From: Candidatus Fermentithermobacillaceae bacterium UBA3907
GTDB taxonomy: Bacteria; Bacillota; Sulfobacillia; Fermentithermobacillales; Fermentithermobacillaceae
Assembly: GCA_002391545.1 (NCBI GenBank)
Contig: DGFF01000075.1
Location: 21,745 to 32,940 of the forward strand
Direction of reading: 5' to 3'
DNA length: 11,196 nucleotides
The notes under the pieces are model-generated. The model was given only the letters and a program-made list of their open reading frames with translations, ran no database searches and had not been told where the DNA came from. Position numbers and translations under genes: made by a program. Each line of letters opens with the position of its first letter. Position 1 is the stretch's first letter. Below are positions 1-8,609 of this stretch, in pieces.

Positions 1-8
1 GACCCTTA

Positions 9-2708
9 ATGACCGCGCAAAATTGGTTCTGGATCGTAGTTGGCGTAGCCATCGCAGTAGCGCTTTTAGCGTTCGGTATATCCACATTTTACGTCAATGT
101 GTTGTGGTTCGAGCAATTAGGCTATAGTTCTGTGTTTTGGACAATGCTCAAAGCCAAGTGGCTGGTGGCCATAGGGGCAGGTTTGATTTTCTTTCTAATC
201 ATATTTGTAAATCTTAGAATCCCTATGAGAGGAAGAGCTCCCCTGAACATAGTTGGCGGAGTAGTTACGCCAATTCCAGCTCCTGATTCAAGAAGGATTG
301 GCTGGATAATTTTGATAGTATCTATAATCATAGGAGTGCTGGGAGGTTTATCAGGTTACGCTAACTGGTCAATAGTTTACAAACATTTGAACGCTACAGA
401 TTTTGGAATAACAGATCCGTTCCTCAACAAGGAAGCAGGCTTCTACGTATTCAGCCTACCATTTCACGAGTTCGTTGAGGATCAATTATGGGTCGCATTC
501 ATAATAGCGCTGATATTCTCAGGTTTTTTTTACTATCTCCTTGGTGATTTGCGTTATGGCGAAAGGAGATTGACCGTATCTAGGCAGGCGCGCACCCACA
601 TATCGATCCTCGCTGCTGTTTTGTTTGGTTTGAAAGTATGGCAGTACCAAATACGTATTTGGAACCTAATGTACTCACCTAGGGGAGCAGCTTTCGGCGC
701 TTCATACACTGACATCCATGCGCAAGTTCCCGCATATAAGGCTTTGATGGTTGTGGCTTTAGCCGGTGTAGTATTTTCTTTGCTTGGACTTTTCATGCGG
801 AACTTCAGGTGGATAGGCTATGCAGTTTTAGGGCTTATTGTAATGTCAATTGCTGTCGGGACTGCTTACCCTGCATTTGTGCAGCAGTTTACAGTTTCCC
901 CCAACGAAATCGCTTACGAAATCCCATTCATAGAAGCTAATATTAAGTTTACACGAAATGCCTTTGGGCTAGATGAGATTAAATTAATAGACTACCCTGC
1001 TGACGATGATCTCACCCAGGAAGACGTCTTAAACAATATGCAGAGCATAGAAAACCTAAGGCTATGGGACTATCGGGTATTGAAGGATACATTTAGCCAA
1101 ATACAAGAAATTAGGATGTATTACAAGTTCCACGACGTAGATATCGACAGGTATGTAGTAAACGGCAAACTTCGCCAAGTTTCCCTTTCACCAAGGGAGT
1201 TAGATATTGATCTTTTACCCCAAGAAGCAAAAACATGGGTAAACTTGCACCTAAAATACACCCATGGCTATGGCCTGGTAATGAGCCCAGTCCGTGATGT
1301 TACCAAAGAAGGCATGCCTGCGTTTTACTTTATGGATGTGCCGCCCAAAACTACAACTGACCTAGTGCTGAACCGTCCTGAAATATATTTCGGTGAACTG
1401 ACTAACCATTATATTATAGTAAACACCAAAGAACCTGAATTCGACTATCCGCGGTTGGACGCCGAAATCATCGAACCTACCTTTTACGAAGGCAGCGCCG
1501 GTATCCCATTAAGCGGGTTTTTTAGAAAGCTTGCCTTTACTCTTAGGTTTACCGATTATCAAATACTTGTGTCAGGTGCCATAACGCCTGATTCACGGGT
1601 TATTATGAATCGAAACATAATCAGTATTGTAAATACAATCGCACCGTTTTTCCAATACGACAGCGATCCCTATTTGGTTTTGGCAGATGGCAAACTTTAC
1701 TGGATTATCGACGGATATACTACTTCCAGGAATTACCCTTACAGTCAGCCAGATACCGTGACTGGAGTGAACTATATACGCAATTCGGTCAAGGTTGTAA
1801 TAGACGCATATAACGGCCAAACTACATTTTACTGCGCTGATGACAAAGATCCAATATTACAAACTTACGAGAAAATATTCCCAGATTTGATGACGCCCAT
1901 GGAGGAAATGCCGCCGGAAATACTAAAACACATTCGCTTTCCGGAAGACATGTTCAGCATCCAAGCAAGAATGTTTACCACATACCATATGACAGATCCT
2001 AGGGTTTACTACAACAAGGAAGATTACTGGGAAGTTCCGAGAGAATTATATGGAAACCAAGAAATCGTTGTAGAACCATATTATCTTCTTATAGCTCTTC
2101 CCGAAAAAAGCGAGCTCGAATACGTGCTAATGCTGCCATTCACTCCAAGAGGCAAACCGAACATGACCGCCTGGCTGGCAGCCAGGTGTGACCCGGAACA
2201 TTATGGAGAAATGCTGCTTTACAGATTGCCTAAAGACAAGCATGTGCCTGGACCTATGCAAGTAGAGTCCCTAATATCTCAAAATCCGAGCATTTCAGAG
2301 GCTATGACCTTGTGGGGACAAGTAGGTTCACAGGTAATTAGGGGGAACCTCTTGATTCTCCCAATGGACGGTGCTTTTCTTTACGTAGAACCCCTGTACA
2401 TCCAGGCCGAAAAAGTAAAAATACCAGAACTTAAACGAGTTATTATGTACGCCAGCGGCAAGGTGGTTATGGCAAACACAGTGGAAGAAGGACTAAATCA
2501 GCTATTAGGTTTGACAACCAAACCTATTCCAGAGTATGAAGGTGACGTTCATGATATAGCAGGCTTGGTAAAGCAGGCAAATCAGTTGTGGCTTGAGGCT
2601 CAAGAGCGTATTAGGAGCGGCGATTGGGCTGGTTACGGCGAGCTTATGGAAGAATTGGGTAGAGTCCTTGAAGAGCTGCAGGAGCTTCAAGGGGGTACGC
2701 TGCAATAA
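9..2708 (+). CDS. UPF0182 family membrane protein, function unknown
   Basis: This 899-residue protein matches the UPF0182 family, whose biochemical role is not established. Seven hydrophobic segments fill the first third, at about residues 7-28, 49-68, 97-115, 159-178, 198-214, 244-264 and 268-290. After them comes a family-typical block around residues 296-322 (PNE, then E-IPFIEANI, then TRNAFGLD). The remaining roughly 600 residues are soluble and probably lie outside the membrane. The early FYVNVLWFEQLGYSSVFW stretch is also typical of the family N-terminus. The C-terminus, from about residue 845, is a charged, helical tail rich in Glu and Leu. The ATG gives a sensible first membrane helix, but only 8 bases precede it and the frame stays open to the left edge, so the start is not proven. 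The gene is complete at its 3' end and lies 31 bases before asnS with no terminator between them. Family assignment is confident; function is unknown. Confidence 0.9.
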   Translation: MTAQNWFWIVVGVAIAVALLAFGISTFYVNVLWFEQLGYSSVFWTMLKAKWLVAIGAGLIFFLIIFVNLRIPMRGRAPLNIVGGVVTPIPAPDSRRIGWIILIVSIIIGVLGGLSGYANWSIVYKHLNATDFGITDPFLNKEAGFYVFSLPFHEFVEDQLWVAFIIALIFSGFFYYLLGDLRYGERRLTVSRQARTHISILAAVLFGLKVWQYQIRIWNLMYSPRGAAFGASYTDIHAQVPAYKALMVVALAGVVFSLLGLFMRNFRWIGYAVLGLIVMSIAVGTAYPAFVQQFTVSPNEIAYEIPFIEANIKFTRNAFGLDEIKLIDYPADDDLTQEDVLNNMQSIENLRLWDYRVLKDTFSQIQEIRMYYKFHDVDIDRYVVNGKLRQVSLSPRELDIDLLPQEAKTWVNLHLKYTHGYGLVMSPVRDVTKEGMPAFYFMDVPPKTTTDLVLNRPEIYFGELTNHYIIVNTKEPEFDYPRLDAEIIEPTFYEGSAGIPLSGFFRKLAFTLRFTDYQILVSGAITPDSRVIMNRNIISIVNTIAPFFQYDSDPYLVLADGKLYWIIDGYTTSRNYPYSQPDTVTGVNYIRNSVKVVIDAYNGQTTFYCADDKDPILQTYEKIFPDLMTPMEEMPPEILKHIRFPEDMFSIQARMFTTYHMTDPRVYYNKEDYWEVPRELYGNQEIVVEPYYLLIALPEKSELEYVLMLPFTPRGKPNMTAWLAARCDPEHYGEMLLYRLPKDKHVPGPMQVESLISQNPSISEAMTLWGQVGSQVIRGNLLILPMDGAFLYVEPLYIQAEKVKIPELKRVIMYASGKVVMANTVEEGLNQLLGLTTKPIPEYEGDVHDIAGLVKQANQLWLEAQERIRSGDWAGYGELMEELGRVLEELQELQGGTLQ

Positions 2709-2739
2709 CGTTTAAAACAACATAAGGAGATGCAAGAAA

Positions 2740-4068
2740 GTGTGTAGCACTAATAGTACTACAGAACATCCTATCTATGATGCTACTGTGAGCAAAGTTG
2801 GAGCTTATGAAAACTGTACTGTACGTTTGAAAGGATGGTTATATAACAAGCGTTCATCAGGTAAGATAATTTTTATCATACTCAGAGATGGTACAGGGAT
2901 AATACAATGCGTGGCCTCGGTGAATGGAATAGGCCAAGATGAGTTTGAGAAACTAGACAAACTCAACCAGGAATCCTCACTGATAGTTGAAGGTGTCGTA
3001 AAAAAGGATCCCAGGGCCCCTGGCGGGTATGAATTGGAAGTAAAAAACTACTACATCGTTTCCGAGGCTTTCGATGACTATCCGATTACTCTAAAGGAAC
3101 ACGGAATAGAGTTTCTATTGGATAACAGACATTTATGGATAAGGACGCCCCGGCAACGGGCTATTCTGACTATACGCGCACAGATAGTCAAGGCTTGTCG
3201 CGACTTTTTGGACAAAGAAGGTTTTGTTAACGTTGACGCTCCAATTCTTACACCTTCGGCATGTGAAGGCACTACAACGCTTTTTTCCACTGACTATTTC
3301 GGGGAAAAGGCATATTTGAGCCAAAGCGGACAGCTATATAATGAAGCGGCCATTATGGCATTTGGGAAAGTTTACTGTTTTGGCCCTACGTTCAGAGCAG
3401 AAAAATCCAAAACACGTCGGCACCTTATAGAGTTTTGGATGGTAGAACCGGAAGCCGCATTTATGACGTTTGACGAAATGCTCGTGTTAGAAGAAAATAT
3501 GGTCACATACATAGTTGAACACGTTTTGGCCAATTGCCAAAACGAACTCAGCGAAATAGGTAGAGACCCGGAAAAACTTTCTCAGGTAAAGCCACCTTTT
3601 CCTAGGATTACGTATAGCGATGCCGTAGATCTTTTGAAAAGAAATGGAGTAGATATTTCTTGGGGCGACGACTTCGGGGCGGCTGATGAAACAGCAATTG
3701 CCAAGGAGTTTGCCAAGCCTGTATTTGTAACCCATTACCCAACCAAAATAAAAGCATTCTACATGCAGCCGACCCCTGGTGATCCAGAGACTGTTCTAGG
3801 TGCAGACCTACTAGCGCCAGAAGGATATGGAGAGATTATTGGGGGAGGAGAGAGAATATATGACTACCATCTCCTCCTGGAAAGAATTCATGAGCATAAC
3901 CTTCCTTTAGAAGATTACGAATGGTACTTGGACTTGCGAAAATACGGCTCAGTGCCCCATAGTGGATTTGGAATGGGAATAGAACGTGTAGTTGCTTGGA
4001 TATGCGGTCTTGGGCATGTGCGAGAGACTATACCTTTCCCAAGGATGCTAAATAGACTTAGGCCGTAA
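2740..4068 (+). CDS. asnS: Asparaginyl-tRNA synthetase (class IIb)
   Basis: This cytoplasmic enzyme charges tRNA-Asn with asparagine using ATP. The 442-residue length is normal for a bacterial AsnRS without insertions. An anticodon-binding OB-fold domain covers roughly residues 15-115. The class II catalytic domain follows: motif 1 near residues 155-175, motif 2 at 218-238 (FRAEKSKTRRHLIEFWMVEPE region) and motif 3 at 407-423 (SGFGMGIERVVAW). The end IPFPRMLNRLRP and the ADLLAPEGYGEIIGGG stretch (355-370) are AsnRS-like; the archaeal-type AspRS is the nearest alternative and seems less likely. The start is GTG, placed by the Shine-Dalgarno AAGGAGA at 2724-2730, nine bases upstream. No T-box leader is present in the 31-base gap, so control probably lies with the upstream promoter. 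It sits between the UPF0182 gene and rodZ in an apparent operon. Confidence 0.95.
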   Translation: MCSTNSTTEHPIYDATVSKVGAYENCTVRLKGWLYNKRSSGKIIFIILRDGTGIIQCVASVNGIGQDEFEKLDKLNQESSLIVEGVVKKDPRAPGGYELEVKNYYIVSEAFDDYPITLKEHGIEFLLDNRHLWIRTPRQRAILTIRAQIVKACRDFLDKEGFVNVDAPILTPSACEGTTTLFSTDYFGEKAYLSQSGQLYNEAAIMAFGKVYCFGPTFRAEKSKTRRHLIEFWMVEPEAAFMTFDEMLVLEENMVTYIVEHVLANCQNELSEIGRDPEKLSQVKPPFPRITYSDAVDLLKRNGVDISWGDDFGAADETAIAKEFAKPVFVTHYPTKIKAFYMQPTPGDPETVLGADLLAPEGYGEIIGGGERIYDYHLLLERIHEHNLPLEDYEWYLDLRKYGSVPHSGFGMGIERVVAWICGLGHVRETIPFPRMLNRLRP

Positions 4069-4088
4069 CGAAGTGGAGGCTCAAAAGC

Positions 4089-4946
4089 ATGGCCGATGAA
4101 GAACTACGCCAACTAGGAGAAGTTTTGAGAGCTCAGAGAGAAAGCTTAGGTTTATCTATAAAAGATGTTGAGGAGCAAACTAAAATACGCTCGACTTACA
4201 TTATGGCTATGGAGTCGGGAAACGATAACATTTCCCCTGGCAAAGCATATTTCAGAGTGTTCTTGAAATCATACGCTGATTTTCTAGGTCTGGATGGTCT
4301 TGAATTTTCGCGAAGATATCAGAGTATATTGGAGGAGAAATCAGGTGAACGTGCAAGCTCCGATAGGGTAGTTACTGGAGAAGAACTGAACGCATCTCGC
4401 GCTAGACGCAAAACCGAAACCAAGAAGGCAAAACGCCGTAAGCAAACCCTTAAAGTGGTAAATACCTTAATCATAGTCGCCGTAGTAATCTTGGCTGTAT
4501 GGGGAGTGTCAAGAGGGCTTCAGTACTACTTTGGAGAAAAAATGCCAGAGCCGAATACGGAAAACGGATATAATGACATTCCTGAACCCCTTCCACAGCC
4601 AGAGCCTGAGCCAGAACCGGAAGAAACGGTAAAGGTTATACGAACTGATCCTAGTAAAGAACTTAGCGTGTTTGAAACAAACAAGTCACCTCTGGAAATC
4701 ATACTAAAAACCTCGGCAGGGTCAGAGGACAAGTGTTGGATCAGAGTAGAATCTGATGGAGAAGTCGTAGCTGAAAAAACCCTGGGTCCTAATGAGAGTA
4801 TTGAAGCATCTGCAGAAAAAGAGTTACGTGTACGAGCCGGGCGACCTTGGGTTCTTACAATAATTGTTAACGGTGAAGATCTTGGAGTAGGAGGCGAGTT
4901 TGGCCCTGCTAAAGATTTGGTATTCACATATAAAGAAGATCTTTAG
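4089..4946 (+). CDS. rodZ: RodZ-like cell-shape protein (HTH, TM, DUF4115)
   Basis: RodZ proteins sit in the cytoplasmic membrane and link the MreB cytoskeleton to the cell-wall elongation machinery. The 285 residues show the family order. An N-terminal helix-turn-helix (about residues 5-70, with LGEVLRAQRESLGLSIKDVEEQT) is followed by a basic stretch (103-119, RARRKTETKKAKRRKQT) and one transmembrane helix (122-140). A Pro/Glu linker (165-179) and a C-terminal beta-rich DUF4115-type domain (about 204-282, with WIRVESDG and VNGEDLGVGG) follow. The basic stretch before the helix places the HTH in the cytoplasm. The ATG has GGAGG at 4075-4079, nine bases upstream, and lies 20 bases after asnS. 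In B. subtilis the equivalent gene is ymfM, upstream of pgsA and cinA; here an opposing mrfBA operon follows instead. The stop codon lies inside an inverted repeat. Confidence 0.9.
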   Translation: MADEELRQLGEVLRAQRESLGLSIKDVEEQTKIRSTYIMAMESGNDNISPGKAYFRVFLKSYADFLGLDGLEFSRRYQSILEEKSGERASSDRVVTGEELNASRARRKTETKKAKRRKQTLKVVNTLIIVAVVILAVWGVSRGLQYYFGEKMPEPNTENGYNDIPEPLPQPEPEPEPEETVKVIRTDPSKELSVFETNKSPLEIILKTSAGSEDKCWIRVESDGEVVAEKTLGPNESIEASAEKELRVRAGRPWVLTIIVNGEDLGVGGEFGPAKDLVFTYKEDL

Positions 4947-4949
4947 CAG
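4906..4949 (+). terminator. Candidate hairpin at the rodZ/mrfB convergent junction
   Basis: CTGCTAAAGAT (4906-4916) is the exact reverse complement of ATCTTTAGCAG (4939-4949): an 11-bp stem with a 22-base loop. It contains the last rodZ codons and its TAG stop. The two genes converge with only 21 bases between their stops, so a shared terminator is expected here. Neither strand has a run of T after the stem, so it is not a standard intrinsic terminator. It could be a weak terminator, a 3'-end stabilising hairpin, or chance. Confidence 0.3.
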
Positions 4950-4967
4950 CAATAATTGTATAATGTG

Positions 4968-6248
4968 TTATTCTCTAGGCCGTCCCTTTTTGGAAAGCAA
5001 TTTCTCTAAACGTCTCTTCCGAGACATTAAAGCATCTGGCACACGTTTTTGATTCTTTGTACACCAAGTTATCCCCTGTTCGACCAATTGAATTGAAGTC
5101 TCAATATCTGCTTCCACCAATTCATAGTATCTGGCAAGCCACAAATAATCTTCTGCGATGGCAGCATCCTGCTGGATCAAATCTTTCCAAATAGTTGCCG
5201 CATCGACCCAGTTGCCTTCTTTTCTCAGTAAAGTCGCAACCTGTCGCATATTTGCTTCGCTTGCCCTACCCCTGATACCTCCAACTACAAATTGATCTTC
5301 CGCGGCCAGCATGTATTCCTTGGCCCCACCAACGTTTCCCTTACGAAGATAAAACCTACCAACCCCTGACAGGGTAAAAGGATCATCGCAAACCTCTGGT
5401 CCTTCCAAATATATTCGGCCAAGCGCCCTCAGTAGCCCTACCATGTCAAGAACATCCAGGCGATTGTGGGTAAAGACCCGTTCAAGAACGGAAATATCTT
5501 GATCTTGCTCATATATGAAATAAAGGGCGGGAATTAAGTGACCAGATATATCGTCAGACCTTGTGGTTCCAACAAACCGGGCTGCTGACTCCTGTAAGCT
5601 ATATCCATAGACCGGGTGTCTTCCAAGCTTACGAACCAAAGAATACAGATCTATGTGGCCTAGAACATTGGTAGCTAATGAATCCACATGAAGGCCGTTC
5701 ATGATGAATCTATTGGTTAGGAGAGGTACGTCAAAACATTTACCGTTGAAGGTGACTAAAATCGTTCCGTCAAGTATGTGTGCCAACATGTGTTCGAGCA
5801 TCAGGGGTTCTTTATCTCTATCGCTCAGAAAATATTGTAAGACCTCAAAGTCTCCATCTTTCCACCTTCCCAGACCGATCAGGAAACATACAGTACCTGC
5901 CCCTAACATTCCCGTAGTTTCCACATCCAGAAAAAGCAGATTATCTGGATTATCTCGAGGATCTGTGCCAAATGAGCGTTCTTCCTCCAGCAAGAAAAGC
6001 ACGGTTTCCCAATCTACAGGGTAAAACAGAGGAAAGCATCCCATGTTATAAGAAGTAGTGTATACTGTAAAACCACAGTGTGTCTCGACCGTGGTTCTTA
6101 CATCTAAATCCTCATAGAAAACTTGTTCATAACCCTTTGACAATCCACCAAGGTCGGGAGAATAAGAATCCTTAGGCGAAATGCCATCTTTTGCTTCCAT
6201 CTGTTTTATTAGCGTTCTTAGTTTCTCCACAATCTCCCTATTGGTCAC
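4968..6248 (-). CDS. mrfB: MrfB/YprB-type DEDD exonuclease with TPR-like tail
   Basis: MrfB (YprB) is the nuclease partner of MrfA in B. subtilis, where the pair repairs mitomycin C lesions without UvrABC. The 426-residue protein has an RNase H-like exonuclease domain at about residues 100-275. Likely metal-binding acids are D108 and E110 (LFLDVETTG), D173 (FNGKCFDVPLL) and D265 (HNRLDVLDM). The last motif has His three residues before Asp (H-x3-D), not the H-x4-D of classical DEDDh exonucleases. Residues about 290-415 are helical and TPR-like (AKEYMLAAE, WVDAATIWKDLI, WLARYYELV). The start is GTG, overlapping the mrfA TGA by four bases (GTGA), which implies translational coupling; a purine-rich GAAGGGG lies just upstream inside mrfA. 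The first 100 residues are family-typical but not assigned to a domain. Sequence and the mrfA neighbour agree on identity; activity is inferred from the B. subtilis homologue. Confidence 0.88.
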   Translation of the reverse strand: MTNREIVEKLRTLIKQMEAKDGISPKDSYSPDLGGLSKGYEQVFYEDLDVRTTVETHCGFTVYTTSYNMGCFPLFYPVDWETVLFLLEEERSFGTDPRDNPDNLLFLDVETTGMLGAGTVCFLIGLGRWKDGDFEVLQYFLSDRDKEPLMLEHMLAHILDGTILVTFNGKCFDVPLLTNRFIMNGLHVDSLATNVLGHIDLYSLVRKLGRHPVYGYSLQESAARFVGTTRSDDISGHLIPALYFIYEQDQDISVLERVFTHNRLDVLDMVGLLRALGRIYLEGPEVCDDPFTLSGVGRFYLRKGNVGGAKEYMLAAEDQFVVGGIRGRASEANMRQVATLLRKEGNWVDAATIWKDLIQQDAAIAEDYLWLARYYELVEADIETSIQLVEQGITWCTKNQKRVPDALMSRKRRLEKLLSKKGRPRE

Positions 6249-8530
6249 ATTTCTACCCCTTCAAGTATGCCGCTTAATACTTTCAAGCATAAAGATTTAA
6301 CGCCGCTACCAATTTCTTCTTTAGGTCCTACGCATCCAGGACAACCGTCTGAACATGGGCAAGCCGACACCAGTTCAAAACAAGCTTTGAGGATATACGG
6401 AAGGACTTCAAATGCTTTTTCCGCCAATCCGACACCTCCTGGGTACGAGTCATAAAGATATATTGTGGGGGTCCCATCGTAAGTTGAACGAACTTCCACA
6501 GCAACCCCAAGATCGTTCTTATCACTCATTAGGAAAAGGGGAGCGATGTTGAGAATGACATTAGCTAGACCGGAAAGTAAACCTCCCATCAAGCGTAGAT
6601 CAATTCCCTTACAGATCGACTCAGGAATGCTGAACCACATACCCTGAGTGTGCATATTCATGTCCGGTATACTTATCTCACCTGAACCTACATTCTCATT
6701 GGTGTACAATTTTATCTTCTTGTAAATCGTTGAAACCCCTGTCACAGATAGATCCCCTAATTTGGGCAAAAGTAAAAGATCCTCCCTTACGCGATCCGTT
6801 GAAATAACCCTTACAGCAACAGCCAAGTTTGCATCAGTATAATAGTCTACATTCACTTCTTTTACATACGCTTTTCTCGAAGGGTAATCTAACTTGTTTA
6901 CATGGTATTGCCGCCCTTGATGCATATAAATTGCTCCTTCGTGAATAAGCATTGGGGCAGAGGCCCAATCTACCTCGCCTATAACTTCCGCCCCTTTTGT
7001 CGTATCGATGACCACAAAATTATCGTTCGACGCGGAACGAAGGCTTATGGAGGCCGCAGGAAAGGAGGTAGACGACCAATTCCACCTAGATCCACTTTTG
7101 TACAAGATTTTCTCTTCTACCAAATGGTCCAATATGTACTCAATGTGGACGCCCCCAAATCCCAATAACGATTCAGGAGTGTCATTGAAAGGAAGTTCGT
7201 AAGCGGCACATTTTACATGTTGGCTGAGAATATAAGGATTGTCGGGATTTATCAGGGCATATTCTGGTGTCTGGGCAAAAAAGTACTCAGGATTCATGAC
7301 CATGAATTGGTCTAAGGGAGAGGCACCAGCCACAAGGAATGCTGCCGACTTACCCTGCCTACGACCGGCTCGGCCCGCCTGTTGCCAAGTACTGGCTATG
7401 GTACCGGGATATCCCGACATTACTACTACATCAAGCCTGCCTATGTCGATGCCCAGTTCTAAAGCGTTTGTAGCTGCAACACCTATAATACTACCCTCAC
7501 GAATACCCTTTTCGATCGCCCTTCTTTCATTGGGCAAATACCCACCCCGGTAACCCTGAATCTTATTCCTTTCAAATTCATCATAGTAAGAATCTCGGAG
7601 GTACTGCACCAGCAATTCGCAGGACATGCGAGACCTAGCAAACACTAGGGTCTGGATATCGTTCTTAATGAAGCGAGATGCAATTCTGTAAGCTACGTCT
7701 ATAGAAGATTGCCTAGTAGATTTGTCGGGATCTACTACAGGAGGGTTACAAAAAATGAAATCCTTGTCCGAGACGGGTGCTCCGCTCTGATCTATAACAG
7801 CCACTGCCTTGCCTGTGAGAATCTCGGCTAATTCTCTTGGATTTGCGATGGTAGCAGAGGCTAAAATAAACTGGGGTGATGAACCGTAAAACTCGCAGAT
7901 TCGCATCAGACGCCTTAATACGTTTGCAACATGACTGCCAAAAACCCCTCTGTAGTTGTGCATTTCATCAATAACTACATACTTCAAGGACTTAAAAAGC
8001 CTTGCCCAAGTAGTGTGATGGGGGAGAATGGCTTGGTGACACATGTCGGGGTTGGTTATTATTATCTGGCCAACTTGTTTCGCAAGGCGTCTTTTCTGGG
8101 TTGGGGTGTCTCCATCAAAAGTAAAACTCTTAACGGAAAACTCACCATTTCTGCAAATATCTTCGATTTCAGCCTGCTGATCCTGGGCTAAAGCTTTAGT
8201 AGGGAATATATATAACGCCCGCGTATTGGGGTCTTTTAAGATATCATCGAGTACAGGCAAGTTGTAGCACATGGTCTTACCAGATGCAGTTGGTGTCACT
8301 ACACATACGTTTTCACCGTTTGAGACACGGTCATATGCTTCTTTCTGATGAGTGTAAAGCGAAAGGATCCCTTTTTTCTCAAGGGATTTTTTCAAAGACG
8401 GGTGCAATTGGCTAGGGATCTCAGCGTACTCCCCTGGTGTTGAGGGGAAGTGATGCCATGCGGTCACACAGCTTATAAATCTTGGATCATGGCGTAGTTC
8501 TGACAAAACAGTTTCAACGTTCTTCTTCAT
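6245..8530 (-). CDS. mrfA: MrfA/YprA-type DEAH helicase with C-terminal four-cysteine domain
   Basis: This ATP-dependent superfamily 2 helicase corresponds to B. subtilis MrfA (YprA), which acts with MrfB in excision repair of mitomycin C damage. Its 761 residues carry a complete motif set: Q-motif near Y59-Q62, Walker A TPTASGKT (79-86), motif Ia PTKALAQDQ (110-118), Ib TNPDM (159-163), Walker B DEMH (188-191), SAT (225-227), motif V TNALELGIDI (354-363) and motif VI QQAGRAGR (383-390). The C-terminal MZB/DUF1998-type domain ends in four cysteines, C724, C726, C730 and C733, likely a metal site as in MrfA. The ATG is set by a strong AAAAGGAGG at 8541-8549 (minus strand), ten bases upstream, and by the MKKN start. 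The gene is divergent from cinA and leads a two-gene operon with mrfB. Nothing is truncated and no motif is missing. Related Hrq1-type helicases are the closest alternative. Confidence 0.92.
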   Translation of the reverse strand: MKKNVETVLSELRHDPRFISCVTAWHHFPSTPGEYAEIPSQLHPSLKKSLEKKGILSLYTHQKEAYDRVSNGENVCVVTPTASGKTMCYNLPVLDDILKDPNTRALYIFPTKALAQDQQAEIEDICRNGEFSVKSFTFDGDTPTQKRRLAKQVGQIIITNPDMCHQAILPHHTTWARLFKSLKYVVIDEMHNYRGVFGSHVANVLRRLMRICEFYGSSPQFILASATIANPRELAEILTGKAVAVIDQSGAPVSDKDFIFCNPPVVDPDKSTRQSSIDVAYRIASRFIKNDIQTLVFARSRMSCELLVQYLRDSYYDEFERNKIQGYRGGYLPNERRAIEKGIREGSIIGVAATNALELGIDIGRLDVVVMSGYPGTIASTWQQAGRAGRRQGKSAAFLVAGASPLDQFMVMNPEYFFAQTPEYALINPDNPYILSQHVKCAAYELPFNDTPESLLGFGGVHIEYILDHLVEEKILYKSGSRWNWSSTSFPAASISLRSASNDNFVVIDTTKGAEVIGEVDWASAPMLIHEGAIYMHQGRQYHVNKLDYPSRKAYVKEVNVDYYTDANLAVAVRVISTDRVREDLLLLPKLGDLSVTGVSTIYKKIKLYTNENVGSGEISIPDMNMHTQGMWFSIPESICKGIDLRLMGGLLSGLANVILNIAPLFLMSDKNDLGVAVEVRSTYDGTPTIYLYDSYPGGVGLAEKAFEVLPYILKACFELVSACPCSDGCPGCVGPKEEIGSGVKSLCLKVLSGILEGVEM

Positions 8531-8538
8531 ATGAAGAA
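8523..8538. promoter_or_regulatory. Perfect 16-bp palindrome over the mrfA start codon
   Basis: TTCTTCATATGAAGAA is a perfect palindrome centred at 8530/8531, on the mrfA ATG. In RNA it could form a six-pair, AU-rich hairpin with a four-base loop holding part of the start codon, just after the Shine-Dalgarno. It could also be a protein-binding site. The Met-Lys-Lys codons account for one arm only; the other arm is untranslated. No function is shown. Confidence 0.35.
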
Positions 8539-8609
8539 ATCCTCCTTTTCTCGCCCTAGTAACAGCTGCACTTTCCCATGTATATTCTACAAATGGGCCT
8601 TTCTCTCCT

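Noticed and set aside
2709..2739. T-box leader or terminator between the UPF0182 gene and asnS
   Set aside because: The 31-base gap is too short for a T-box, and there is no hairpin with a T-run.
4526..4927. 133-residue minus-strand frame opposite rodZ
   Set aside because: It is a shadow of rodZ: its Gly/Ser-rich repeat mirrors the Pro/Glu linker codons, and rodZ has clear domains and a ribosome binding site.
4959..4964. Perfect TATAAT between rodZ and mrfB
   Set aside because: There is no -35-like hexamer at a proper distance, and a promoter here would only read antisense into mrfB; the spot is A/T-rich.
6902..7202. Plus-strand frames within the mrfA region
   Set aside because: They are opposite-strand shadows of a gene with a complete helicase motif set and lack ribosome binding sites or recognisable domains.
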